Assembly (NCBI RefSeq): GCF_016863655.1
Contig: NZ_BOPH01000108.1
Span: 97,261 to 161,260, forward strand
Reading direction: 5' to 3'
Length of the DNA stretch: 64,000 nt
Origin: Virgisporangium ochraceum
GTDB lineage: Bacteria > Actinomycetota > Actinomycetes > Mycobacteriales > Micromonosporaceae
Under the pieces are notes generated by a model. The model was not told the DNA's origin. It ran no database searches and saw only the letters and a list, made by a program, of their open reading frames with translations. The translations under genes were made by a program, and so were the position numbers. Shown piece after piece: positions 24,673 through 32,683 of the stretch; position 1 is the stretch's first letter, and each line of letters opens with the position of its first letter.

Positions 24673-25898
24673 GCCCGACCACCACCGCGCCCGCGCGGAC
24701 CGGGCGGCAGATCATGCTGCCGCTGGGCCTGGTGTTCCTCACCTCCGGCCTGTCGGTCGCCCTGGTGGTGCCGTTCATGACGCTGTTCCTCGACACCGAG
24801 GTCGACGCCGGGCCGGTGCGCACCACGGTGTTCCTGGTCGCCTCGCCGGTGGCCGGGGTGGCGGTGGCCTGGGCGATCGGGCGGGTGTCGGACCGGTGGC
24901 CGGTCCGGCGTCAGCTGCTCATCGTCGCGTCGGTGGCCGGGGTCGTCAGCACCGCGTCGACCGCCGTCGTGCGCGACTACTGGGTGCTGCTCACGGTGGC
25001 GGTCACCGCCTGGGCGGTCGCGGGGTCGCTGTTCCCGCAGACGTTCGCGTTCGCCCGGCAGGTGCTCGACCGGGGTGACCCGAAGCGGGCCGCCCTCGGG
25101 ATCAGCGCGCTGCGCACGGTGTTCTCGGTCGCGTTCGTGGCCGGTCCGCCACTGGCCGCGGTGCTGCTGGCGGCCGGCGGTTTCCACCTCGTCTTCGGCG
25201 CCGCCGCCGTGATGTACGCGGTGGCCGCCGTCGTCGCGCTGTTCCTGCTGCCCGATGTCGGCGCTCCGCCTGCGCCGCCGCCCGCGGACCGGCCGGGCGG
25301 CGCGACGGCCGCGCGGCTCGTCATCGTCCTGACGATCGCCGGGTTCGTGCTGCTGCAGACGCCGCTGGTCCTGGGCGGGCAGACCCTGTCGCTGTTCGTC
25401 GCCACCGACCTCGGCGGCACCGTCACCGACGCCGGTCTGCTCTTCGGTCTGTGCGCGGCGCTGGAGATCCCGCTGATGCTGGGCCTCGGCGTGCTGTCGA
25501 CGCGGATGCCGGTGCGGACGCTGATCCTGGTGGGCGCCGTCGCCGGGATCGCCTACCACGCGCTGGCCGCGTCGGCGCACGCCGTGTGGGTGCTGGTCGC
25601 GGGCCAGGTCCTCAACGCCCTGTACATCTCCGCGATCTCCGCCCTGGGCATCCCGTACGTCCAGGACCTGATGCCCGGACGCCCCGGCCACGCGACGACG
25701 ATGATCGCCAACACGTTCCCCATGGGCCAGATCCTGGCGGGGCCGCTGTTCGGGCTGGCCCAGAGCACCGGGTACCGGCTGGCGTACGTGCTGAGCTTCG
25801 CGCTGTCGGTCGGCGGGCTGTTGTTCCTGCTGGTCGCGCGGCCGCCTAGCTCACGACGGTCAGGAACACCACACCCAGGGACATCGCGAAGCCGATGA
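24669..25898 (+). CDS. MFS exporter (SetA-like sugar efflux type)
   Basis: A 409-residue transporter with about 12 hydrophobic helices. The loop between helices 2 and 3 reads GRVSDRWPVRR (the MFS A-motif, variant), and IPYVQDLMPGRPGHATTMIAN matches the SetA-type sugar efflux group. These proteins export sugars or sugar analogues. Substrate is not provable here. The C-terminus runs 53 bases into the convergent DUF1707 gene. Confidence 0.85.
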   Translation: MSPTTTAPARTGRQIMLPLGLVFLTSGLSVALVVPFMTLFLDTEVDAGPVRTTVFLVASPVAGVAVAWAIGRVSDRWPVRRQLLIVASVAGVVSTASTAVVRDYWVLLTVAVTAWAVAGSLFPQTFAFARQVLDRGDPKRAALGISALRTVFSVAFVAGPPLAAVLLAAGGFHLVFGAAAVMYAVAAVVALFLLPDVGAPPAPPPADRPGGATAARLVIVLTIAGFVLLQTPLVLGGQTLSLFVATDLGGTVTDAGLLFGLCAALEIPLMLGLGVLSTRMPVRTLILVGAVAGIAYHALAASAHAVWVLVAGQVLNALYISAISALGIPYVQDLMPGRPGHATTMIANTFPMGQILAGPLFGLAQSTGYRLAYVLSFALSVGGLLFLLVARPPSSRRSGTPHPGTSRSR

Positions 25899-26340
25899 TG
25901 CCCAGCACCATGCCGATGACGGCCTTCTGCCGGCTCTCGTCGTCGAGCATCCCCTTGCGGGCGAGCGCCACGGCCAGCAGACCGAGGAGGCCGCCGGTGC
26001 CGATGCACAGCGAGGTCGGGATCGACACCGCGCCGAGGATCACGCTCATCAGCGCCATCGAGCCGGCGGACTCCCGCTCGCGCTCCTGACGGCTCTTCGG
26101 CATCGCCTGGGCGGGGTCCCAGCGGAACTGCGGCGGCAGGTCGCCGACCACCGCGTAGAGGTCGGAGACCGTCCGGCTGACCGTGACCGCGGCGACCCGG
26201 CCCTCGTACTCGTCGAGGTCGAGGTACCCCTCCGCGGCCGCCCGGCCGAGCAGGTCGAGCACGGTGGTGCGCTGCGCATGCCCGACGCGCTCCTGGCCGG
26301 GCACCGCCGGGTGACGGGGGAAGGCGCCGTACGGGTCCAT
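25846..26340 (-). CDS. DUF1707 / DUF4190-type membrane protein
   Basis: A 164-residue protein. An N-terminal DUF1707-like segment occupies about 20-75 (ERVGHAQRTTVLDLLGRAAA, then GYLDLDEYEGRVAAVTVSRT, then DLYAVVGDLP). It is followed by a charged linker and two membrane helices (MALMSVILGAVSIPTSLCIG... and VIGMVLGIIGFAMSLGVVFL). DUF1707 is widespread in actinobacteria without a proven role. The start ATG has no strong ribosome site. Overlaps the MFS gene end on the opposite strand. Confidence 0.8.
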   Translation of the reverse strand: MDPYGAFPRHPAVPGQERVGHAQRTTVLDLLGRAAAEGYLDLDEYEGRVAAVTVSRTVSDLYAVVGDLPPQFRWDPAQAMPKSRQERERESAGSMALMSVILGAVSIPTSLCIGTGGLLGLLAVALARKGMLDDESRQKAVIGMVLGIIGFAMSLGVVFLTVVS

Positions 26341-26689
26341 CCTTCGAGACTAGGCGCGCCGCGCCACTGTGCACACCTCAGCAGGCCTGACCCGGGGGCA
26401 CTCGACCTCGGTGCCGTGGGGCGCGCGGGCGGCGAGCGGCAGCGCGGTGAGCTGCCGGCCGGTGAGCAGGTCCTGCCGGTGGCTGGCGGGTGCGGCTGCA
26501 GAGCGCGCCCCCGCCGACCCCTCTGCACGCCTCCTCATTGATCCACAATAACCCACACTACCCCACACGTAGCGTCGCAGCGGCGGACCACGCCACGAGG
26601 TAGACGCACCTCCGCGTGCCGGAGGCCGCCGTCCACGGGCGCCCGGTGCGACATGATCGTGTTGTGAGGAAGAAAAGTGCAGTCTGACT
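26341..26689. other. Gene-free stretch of about 350 bases with possible relic
   Basis: No convincing intact gene lies here. On the minus strand, ending at a TAG at 26350-26352, a short open segment reads HRQDLLTGRQLTALPLAAR. This recalls the C-terminal strand of some glycoside hydrolases, but it is too short to assign. The part from 26530 to 26700 is AT-richer than its neighbours and contains TGAGGAA at 26662-26668 and its inverse TTCCTCA near 26699-26705. It may include an old promoter. Low information otherwise. Confidence 0.35.
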
Positions 26690-27157
26690 TCACGTTCGTT
26701 CCTCAAATGACGATCTTGCGGGATCCGTCAGCCGCAGGCGGCGAGCGGAGGTCGGACCCTCGAACGACGACACCTCGTCGGGCGTGGCGGCGAACGTGTC
26801 GCCCAGCAGGCGCACCGGGCGGTCGGCGATCCGGCGGGCGACCCGGTCGCCGGCCTCGGCGGCCGCCGGCACCAGGCCGGCGAAGTGGCGCAGCGCGATC
26901 GGCGGCCGGGGGTCGAGCGCCTCCCGGAGCGAGGAAAGCTGGTCCGACGGGGACGGCGGGACACGGTCGCCGCGGCCGTCGAGCGCGCCGGAGACCGCGG
27001 TCGCCAGGCGGTCGGCGATCAGGTCCATCGGGTAGGCGGACGGGTTGGCACCGGCCGCCCGGCCGGTACCCAGGATCCGGCCGTCGGGCGACGCTGGCAG
27101 GGCGGATACGGTGCTGGCCTCCGCCGCGATCCCCAACACCAGAGAGGTCGGTGCCAT
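26690..27157 (-). pseudogene. BadF/BadG-type N-acetylglucosamine kinase relic (internal deletion)
   Basis: A 155-codon open frame begins like a GlcNAc-kinase/BadF-type ATPase (LVLGIAAEASTVSALPASPD, then GRILGTGRAAGANPSAYPMD). After about residue 65 it jumps to sequence that belongs far downstream in such kinases (PRPPIALRHFAGLVPAAAEA, then GDRVARRIADR). Intact members are near 300 residues. The central nucleotide-binding motifs are gone and the phosphate-loop GIDxGGT reads GIAAEAST. The frame stays open, so a short product could be made, but it should not be a working kinase. Confidence 0.65.
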
Positions 27158-27292
27158 CGCATCCCCGTCATGATCGAGCGATGTCCATCAGACAACCACC
27201 TGACCGGGCCGGAGGCCAGATGCGTCCTCAATTCCACATGACTGCACATGGAGTATTGACCGATTATCCCGTGATCTGCCACCGTGGCGGTC

Positions 27293-28600
27293 ATGGCTGA
27301 CCCGGGCGCGGGGTCCGGCGTCGTCCGCTACACGTCCGACCTGATCCGACTCGACACGACCAACCGCGGAGGCGGCGCCGGCCACGAGCGCCCGGCCGCC
27401 GAGTATGTCGCGGCGCGTCTGTCGGCGGCCGGCATCGAGCCGCTCCTTCTCGAAAAGGCCCCGGGACGCACGAACGTGGTCGCCCGCGTGCCCGGCACCG
27501 AGCCGCACCGGGGCGCGCTGCTGGTGCACGCGCACCTGGACGTGGTCCCCGCCGACCCGGCGCGGTGGCAGCGGCCGCCGTTCTCCGGCGACGTCCACGA
27601 CGGGATGGTCTGGGGACGCGGCGCGATCGACATGAAGGGCACCGTCGCGATGATCCTCGCGGCCGTCACGCGGCTGTCGACGCGGCCGCGACGCGACCTC
27701 GTGCTCGCGTTCACCGCCGACGAGGAGGACACCGCCGAGTACGGCGCCGGCTGGCTGGTGAAGGAGCACCCGCACCTGTTCGACGGTTGCACCGAGGCGA
27801 TCGGCGAGTCGGGCGGCTACACGGTGCACGCCGCGCCCGGCGTCAGGGTATACCCGATCGGCGCCGGCGAGCGCGGCTCCGCGTGGATGCGGCTCACCGC
27901 GCTGGGACGCGCCGGGCACGGTTCGCGGGTGAACCCCGACAACGCGGTCACGAAGATCGCCGCGGCGGTCACCCGGATCGGCGCCCACCGCTGGCCGGTG
28001 CGGCTCACGCCCGTCGTGCGCGCGGCGATCGAGGGACTCGCCCACGCGCTCGGCAGGAGCGTGGGGGACCTCGACGATCCGTCCACCATGGACGGTCTGG
28101 CCGACCTGCTGGGCGCGGCCGCGCCGCTGGTGATGCACACGGTGCGCAACAGCGCCAACCCCACGGGGCTGCAGGCCGGCGGCAAGGTGAACGTGGTGCC
28201 GGGCGAGGCGACGGCGCTCGTCGACGGGCGGGTGCTGCCCGGAACGCTCGCCGAGTTCGAGCGGACCATCGACGAACTGGTCGGCGACGACGTCTCGTGG
28301 GAGTACACCCACAACGAGGTCCCGTTGGCGGCGCCGATCGACTCGCCGACGTTCGCCGCGATGAAGGCGGCCCTGCAGGACGCCGACCCGGGCGCGCACG
28401 TGGTGCCGTACTGCATGGCCGGCGGCACCGACGCCAAACAGTTCTCCCGGCTGGGTATCGTCGGCTACGGCTTCGCGCCGCTGCGGCTGCCGCCCGGGTT
28501 CGAGTACCACGCCATGTACCACGGGGTGGACGAACGCGTTCCGGTCGACGGGCTGGAGTTCGGCACCCGGGTGCTCGACCGGTTCCTGTCCACCTGCTGA
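27293..28600 (+). CDS. M20-family metallopeptidase (dipeptidase/deacylase type)
   Basis: A 435-residue zinc peptidase. The metal ligands are visible: HAHLDVVP (His, Asp), WGRGAIDMKG (bridging Asp), ADEEDTAEYGA (Glu-Glu), and a late His in FEYHAMYHGVDERV. The dimerisation/lid domain sits at about 195-330 with GRAGHGSRVNPDNAV. Family members cleave dipeptides or remove acyl groups from amino acids. It converges on the peptide ABC operon, so it may process imported peptides. I used the ATG at 27293; a GTG at 27284 would add three residues. TTGACC near 27259 may be a -35 element. Confidence 0.88.
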   Translation: MADPGAGSGVVRYTSDLIRLDTTNRGGGAGHERPAAEYVAARLSAAGIEPLLLEKAPGRTNVVARVPGTEPHRGALLVHAHLDVVPADPARWQRPPFSGDVHDGMVWGRGAIDMKGTVAMILAAVTRLSTRPRRDLVLAFTADEEDTAEYGAGWLVKEHPHLFDGCTEAIGESGGYTVHAAPGVRVYPIGAGERGSAWMRLTALGRAGHGSRVNPDNAVTKIAAAVTRIGAHRWPVRLTPVVRAAIEGLAHALGRSVGDLDDPSTMDGLADLLGAAAPLVMHTVRNSANPTGLQAGGKVNVVPGEATALVDGRVLPGTLAEFERTIDELVGDDVSWEYTHNEVPLAAPIDSPTFAAMKAALQDADPGAHVVPYCMAGGTDAKQFSRLGIVGYGFAPLRLPPGFEYHAMYHGVDERVPVDGLEFGTRVLDRFLSTC

Positions 28601-28788
28601 TAGTGCGCTCGACGCTCGGCGCGGAGTCGACCCGCCGCTGCGCCCGGCCGGCGTTCGCGGCCGCGCTGCCGAGCGTCCTCGACCGGGTTCGGGTACACGA
28701 TCGCCCACGTGCGCGGCGGCGGCGGGCGCCTCCCGGTGGGCAACGCCTACACGTTCCACCCGGAGAAGCGGGCGGTGTTCGCGTAGTT
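28601..28788 (+). pseudogene. Short relic, possibly of a prolyl-oligopeptidase-type gene
   Basis: Between the M20 gene and the convergent ABC ATPase, plus-strand sequence reads SVLDR in one frame. Two bases out of step it continues as GFGYTIAHVRGGGG, a segment that resembles the RGGGE loop region of S9 prolyl oligopeptidases. It then continues as unrelated sequence to a TAG at 28786-28788. The match is short and the tail overlaps the end of the ATPase gene, so this is a weak call. It is listed because nothing else explains the open codons. Confidence 0.25.
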
Positions 28789-29778
28789 GCTCTCGATGGC
28801 GCTGGCACCGGCCGGGGCCGCCGCGACGTAGTGGCAGGCGACGCCGTCGTCGCGCACCACGGGCAGGTCGCGCGTGCGGCAGGCGCCGTCGACGCCGGCG
28901 CCCGCGGCGGCACCCGACCGCAGCACCGGGCAGCGCGGGTGGAACCGGCAGCCGGACGGGATCCGGGTCGGGTCGGGCGGCTCGTCGGCGAGCACCACCG
29001 CTTCGTCCAGGGTCGACTCCGGCAGGACCGAGAGCAGCGCCCGCGTGTACGGGTGCCGCGGCTCGCCGAGGAGCTCCTCCACCGGCCCGGCCTCCACGAT
29101 CCGGCCGAGGTACATCACCGCCACTCGGTCGGCGATGTTCCACGCCAGCCCGAGGTCGTGGGTCACGACGAGCGCCGACAGGCCCTCGTCGGCACGCAAC
29201 CGGAGCAGGAGCTTGAGGATCTCGCCGCGCACCGACGCGTCGAGCGAGGCCACCGGTTCGTCGGCGACCAGCAGCCGCGGTTCGAGCACCAGCGCGCCGG
29301 CGATGACCACCCGCTGCCGCTGCCCACCCGACAGCTCGTGCGGGTAGCGCGGAAAGAACCGGTCCGGCGGGCGGAGTCCGGCCCGGGACAACGCCTCCGC
29401 CACGAGCGCGCGCTCATCGCGTCCCCGCAGCGCCGCCTTCCCGTGGATGCGCAGCCCTTCCGCGACGGCCTCGTACACCGTGTGCCGCGGGTTGAGCGCG
29501 CCCGTGGGGTCCTGCAGCACGAGCTGCACCTGACGCCGGTAGGCCTTCAGGTCCCGGGCGCGCACGGGTGCGTTCTCGAACAGCACCTCGCCGCGGGACG
29601 GCTTCTCCAGGCCGAGCAGCGTGCGCACGAGCGTCGACTTGCCGCACCCGGACTCACCGACGAGCGCGACGATCGACCCGGCCGGCACGTCGAGGTCGAC
29701 CCCGTCCACGGCCCGCGCCGGCGCGCCGCCCCACCGGCCGGGGAACTCGACGTGGAGGTCACGGGCCGACAGCAGCAT
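28747..29778 (-). CDS. Peptide ABC transporter ATP-binding protein (DppF/OppF type)
   Basis: A 343-residue ATPase, last gene of the peptide-uptake operon. Walker A is GESGCGKSTL near residue 40, the signature LSGGQRQRV, and Walker B LLVADEPVASLD, with HDLGLAWNIADR as the H-loop. The oligopeptide-type C-terminal domain has GCRFHPRCPVL and further Cys residues that in OppD/F and DppD/F proteins can hold an iron-sulfur cluster; here at least three Cys are present (RFHPRC, GACRTR, VACHY). The start overlaps the upstream ATPase by 20 bases. Confidence 0.92.
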   Translation of the reverse strand: MLLSARDLHVEFPGRWGGAPARAVDGVDLDVPAGSIVALVGESGCGKSTLVRTLLGLEKPSRGEVLFENAPVRARDLKAYRRQVQLVLQDPTGALNPRHTVYEAVAEGLRIHGKAALRGRDERALVAEALSRAGLRPPDRFFPRYPHELSGGQRQRVVIAGALVLEPRLLVADEPVASLDASVRGEILKLLLRLRADEGLSALVVTHDLGLAWNIADRVAVMYLGRIVEAGPVEELLGEPRHPYTRALLSVLPESTLDEAVVLADEPPDPTRIPSGCRFHPRCPVLRSGAAAGAGVDGACRTRDLPVVRDDGVACHYVAAAPAGASAIESNYANTARFSGWNV

Positions 29779-30769
29779 GGCTCTCCCTGACGTGCACGCA
29801 GGCTGCGTCGATGGCGCCCGCCTCCGCGGGCGCGGGCCCGGGGGCCGGGTGCCACCGTCTCAACGGCGGGTCGACCGTCGGGCAGATCGGCAGCGCGACC
29901 GGACACCGCGGGTGGAACGCGCATCCCGGCGGCAGGTCGGACGGGTCGGGCGGGTCGCCGGGCAGCCCCTGCGGGTTGTGCCGGGCCGACGGGTCGCCGA
30001 CGCGCGGGAACGCCGCCGCCAGCGCGCGGCTGTACGGATGGCGGCCGTCGGCGAACACCCGGGCCGCCGGGCCCTGCTCGACCACGCGGCCCGCGTACAT
30101 CACCGCGAGCCGGTCGCAGGTGCCGGCGAGCACCGACAGGTCGTGGCTGATCATCACCAGGCTGATCCCGCGGTCGGCGACCAGTCCACCGACGAGCCGC
30201 AGGATCTGGGCCTGGATCATCACGTCGAGTGCGGTGGTGGGCTCGTCGGCGACGATGAGCTTCGGCGTGCAGGCGAGCGCCATCGCGATCATCACGCGTT
30301 GCCGCTGCCCGCCGGAGAGCTCGTGCGGGTAGGCGCGGCCGCGGGCGGCGCCGAGGCCGACGTCGTCGAGCAGTTCGGCCGCGCGGATCCGGGCCGACCG
30401 CCGGTCGCCGCCGTGCACGAGGATCGGCTCGGCGATCTGCTCCTCGACGCGGCGCACCGGGTTCAGCGCGTGCATCGCGCCCTGGAACACCACCGACGCG
30501 CCGGCCCACCGCACCGCGCGCAGCCGGCCGAACGACATCGTCAGCACGTCCTCGCCGTCGAACAGGATCTCACCGTCCACAGTGGCGGTGCGGGGTAGCA
30601 ACCGCAGCAGGGCCAACGCCAACGACGACTTCCCGCACCCCGACTCCCCCGCGATGCCGACCTTCTCGCCGCCGGCGACGCTCAGGTCGACGCCGCGCAC
30701 GGCGGGGATGTCGCCGTGGGAAGAGCCATAGGTGACCGTGAGGCCGCGCACCTCCAGCAACGGGTTCAC
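29759..30769 (-). CDS. Peptide ABC transporter ATP-binding protein (DppD/OppD type)
   Basis: A 336-residue ATPase. Motifs: Walker A GESGCGKSSL, Q-loop VVFQGAMHALNPV, signature LSGGQRQRV, Walker B LIVADEPTTALD, H-loop HDLSVLAG. The oligopeptide-type tail has GCAFHPRCPVALPICPT, the cysteine pattern of the iron-sulfur form. It pairs with the product of 28747-29778. The GTG start lies within the end of the permease gene (overlap of four bases). Confidence 0.92.
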   Translation of the reverse strand: MNPLLEVRGLTVTYGSSHGDIPAVRGVDLSVAGGEKVGIAGESGCGKSSLALALLRLLPRTATVDGEILFDGEDVLTMSFGRLRAVRWAGASVVFQGAMHALNPVRRVEEQIAEPILVHGGDRRSARIRAAELLDDVGLGAARGRAYPHELSGGQRQRVMIAMALACTPKLIVADEPTTALDVMIQAQILRLVGGLVADRGISLVMISHDLSVLAGTCDRLAVMYAGRVVEQGPAARVFADGRHPYSRALAAAFPRVGDPSARHNPQGLPGDPPDPSDLPPGCAFHPRCPVALPICPTVDPPLRRWHPAPGPAPAEAGAIDAACVHVRESHAAVGP

Positions 30770-31644
30770 CGGACACGCAGCTTCGGGTTGAGGACGCCCT
30801 CGATGGCGCGCCCGCACAGCGTGAACGCCAACGAGACCACCGCGATCGCCAGCCCCGGCGGCAGCAGGATCCACCAGTTGCCCGCGCTGACCGCGCCGAT
30901 CTGCCGGGCCAGTTGCAGCGTCGTGCCCCACGACACCTTCGTGGGGTCGCTGAGGCCGAGGAACGCGAGCGTCGCCTCGGCGAGGATCGCGCCGGCGACG
31001 CACAACGTCGTCTGCGCCAGCACGAGCGGCATGACGTTCGGCAGCACGTGCCGGCCCATCACGTGCCCGTCCCCGCCGCCGAGCGCGCGGGCGCGTTCGA
31101 TGTACGGCCGCCCCTCCACGGCGAGCGTCTGCGCCCGCACCAGCCGCGCGGTGCCGGGCCACGCCGTCGCGCCGATCGCCACGACGACCGTCGTCGTCCC
31201 CGGCTTCAGCACGCTCGCGAGCGCCGTGGCGAGCACGAGCGTCGGCAGGACGAGGAACCAGTCGGTCACCCGCAGCACCACCGCCTCGGCCCATCCGCGG
31301 AAGTGCCCGGCGACGATGCCGAGCACCGCGCCCACCGCGACCGACATGAACGTCGCGAGGAACCCGACGGCCAACGAGATCCGGGCGCCCCAGATGGTGA
31401 CGTCCACCATGGACCGTCCGTACCCGTCGGCGCCGAGCCAGTAGTCGGCTCCCGGTGCCTGGCGCGGGCGCGCGGGCGCGTTCGTCGCCGACAGGTCGGC
31501 CTCGCTGATGAACAGCGGGGCGGCGAGCGCCAGCCCGCCGAACACGACGAGGACCGCGAGCCCGACGAGCCCCGCCCTGTCGCGCCGGTACTCCCGCCAG
31601 AAGCCCGCCAACGACCGGCCGCGGCGCTGCCATACGAGGTTCAT
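30766..31644 (-). CDS. Peptide ABC transporter permease (DppC/OppC type)
   Basis: A 292-residue inner-membrane permease with six helices. An N-terminal helix (VGLAVLVVFGGLALAAPLFI) and a GADGYGRSMVDVTIWGARIS segment are typical of the C-type subunit. The EAA loop reads YIERARALGGGDGHVMGRHV, the docking site for the ATPases. Overlaps both neighbours by four bases, consistent with one operon. Confidence 0.92.
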   Translation of the reverse strand: MNLVWQRRGRSLAGFWREYRRDRAGLVGLAVLVVFGGLALAAPLFISEADLSATNAPARPRQAPGADYWLGADGYGRSMVDVTIWGARISLAVGFLATFMSVAVGAVLGIVAGHFRGWAEAVVLRVTDWFLVLPTLVLATALASVLKPGTTTVVVAIGATAWPGTARLVRAQTLAVEGRPYIERARALGGGDGHVMGRHVLPNVMPLVLAQTTLCVAGAILAEATLAFLGLSDPTKVSWGTTLQLARQIGAVSAGNWWILLPPGLAIAVVSLAFTLCGRAIEGVLNPKLRVR

Positions 31645-32678
31645 CGTGGACGCACCCTCGGGTCGAGCACCGGGTAGAGCAGGTCCGCGGCGAGGTTCAT
31701 CAGGATCACGGCCGCGGCGAAGAAGATGAACAGCCCCTCCAGCAGCGGCGCGTCGGGCACGGTGAGCGCCTCGTAGAACAGCGATCCGAGGCCGGGCCAG
31801 GAGAAGACCGTCTCCACGAGGATCGCGCCGGAGACCACTCCGCCGAGGTTGAGGAAGATCAGGGTGACGGTGGGAAGCAGCGCGTTCGGTACGGCGTGCC
31901 GGCGCCGCACCACCGCGTCACGAAGGCCCTTGGCGCGCGCGGTCACCAGGTAGTCGCTGCCCATCTCGTCCAGGAGCGCCGCCCGCATGATGAGGAGGTA
32001 CTGGGCGTAGATGACCGCGACGAGCGTGAGGCACGGCAGCACGAGGTGGTGCAGCTGGTCGAGCAGCGTCGGCAGGAAGCCGTCGACGCCGGCCGAGTTC
32101 ATGCCGCCGGTCGGGAACAGCCCGGGCAGCGGGCCGATGCCGACCGCCAGCACCGTGATGAGCAGCAGGCCCAGCCAGAACGTCGGCACCGACCACAGCG
32201 TCAACGCGACGCCGGTGTTGAGCCGGTCGGCGAACCCGCCGCGGTGCCACGCGCCCGAGATGCCCAGCCGCAGCCCGAGCGCGGCCGAGACGACCGTCGC
32301 GGAGCCGACCAGGAGCACCGTCGCCCACAGGTCGTGGGCGATCAGCTCCGTGACGGGCGCGTTGTACTGGTAGGACGTTCCGAGGTCGCCGCTGAACACC
32401 CGCACCAGGTAGTCGCCGAACTGCTCGATCAGCGGCTGGTCGAGGCCGTACTGGCGGCGCAGGTCCGCCATCTGCTCGGGGGTGACGGGACGGTCGCGGG
32501 TCAGCGCGCATACCGGGTCACCGGGCAGGATCCGGAACACGAAGAAGCCGCTGAACACCACCGCGACCATGCTCACCAGCGCACCGCCGGCCTTCGCCAG
32601 GACGTAGCGGGCCCACCCCGTCCAGGGTCGGTGTGGCGCCGGGGGCGGCGCCACCTCGGCCACGGTCTCGAGGGACAC
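31641..32678 (-). CDS. Peptide ABC transporter permease (DppB/OppB type)
   Basis: A 345-residue permease. The N-terminal extension is short and proline-rich; the first helix (ALVSMVAVVFSGFFVFRILP) leads into the GDP element and RRQYGLDQPLIEQFGDYLVR region that mark the B-type subunit. The EAA loop reads YLVTARAKGLRDAVVRRRHA. Start placed at the GTG ending at 32678, five bases after the substrate-binding protein stop. Confidence 0.92.
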   Translation of the reverse strand: MSLETVAEVAPPPAPHRPWTGWARYVLAKAGGALVSMVAVVFSGFFVFRILPGDPVCALTRDRPVTPEQMADLRRQYGLDQPLIEQFGDYLVRVFSGDLGTSYQYNAPVTELIAHDLWATVLLVGSATVVSAALGLRLGISGAWHRGGFADRLNTGVALTLWSVPTFWLGLLLITVLAVGIGPLPGLFPTGGMNSAGVDGFLPTLLDQLHHLVLPCLTLVAVIYAQYLLIMRAALLDEMGSDYLVTARAKGLRDAVVRRRHAVPNALLPTVTLIFLNLGGVVSGAILVETVFSWPGLGSLFYEALTVPDAPLLEGLFIFFAAAVILMNLAADLLYPVLDPRVRPR

Positions 32679-32683
32679 CCGCG

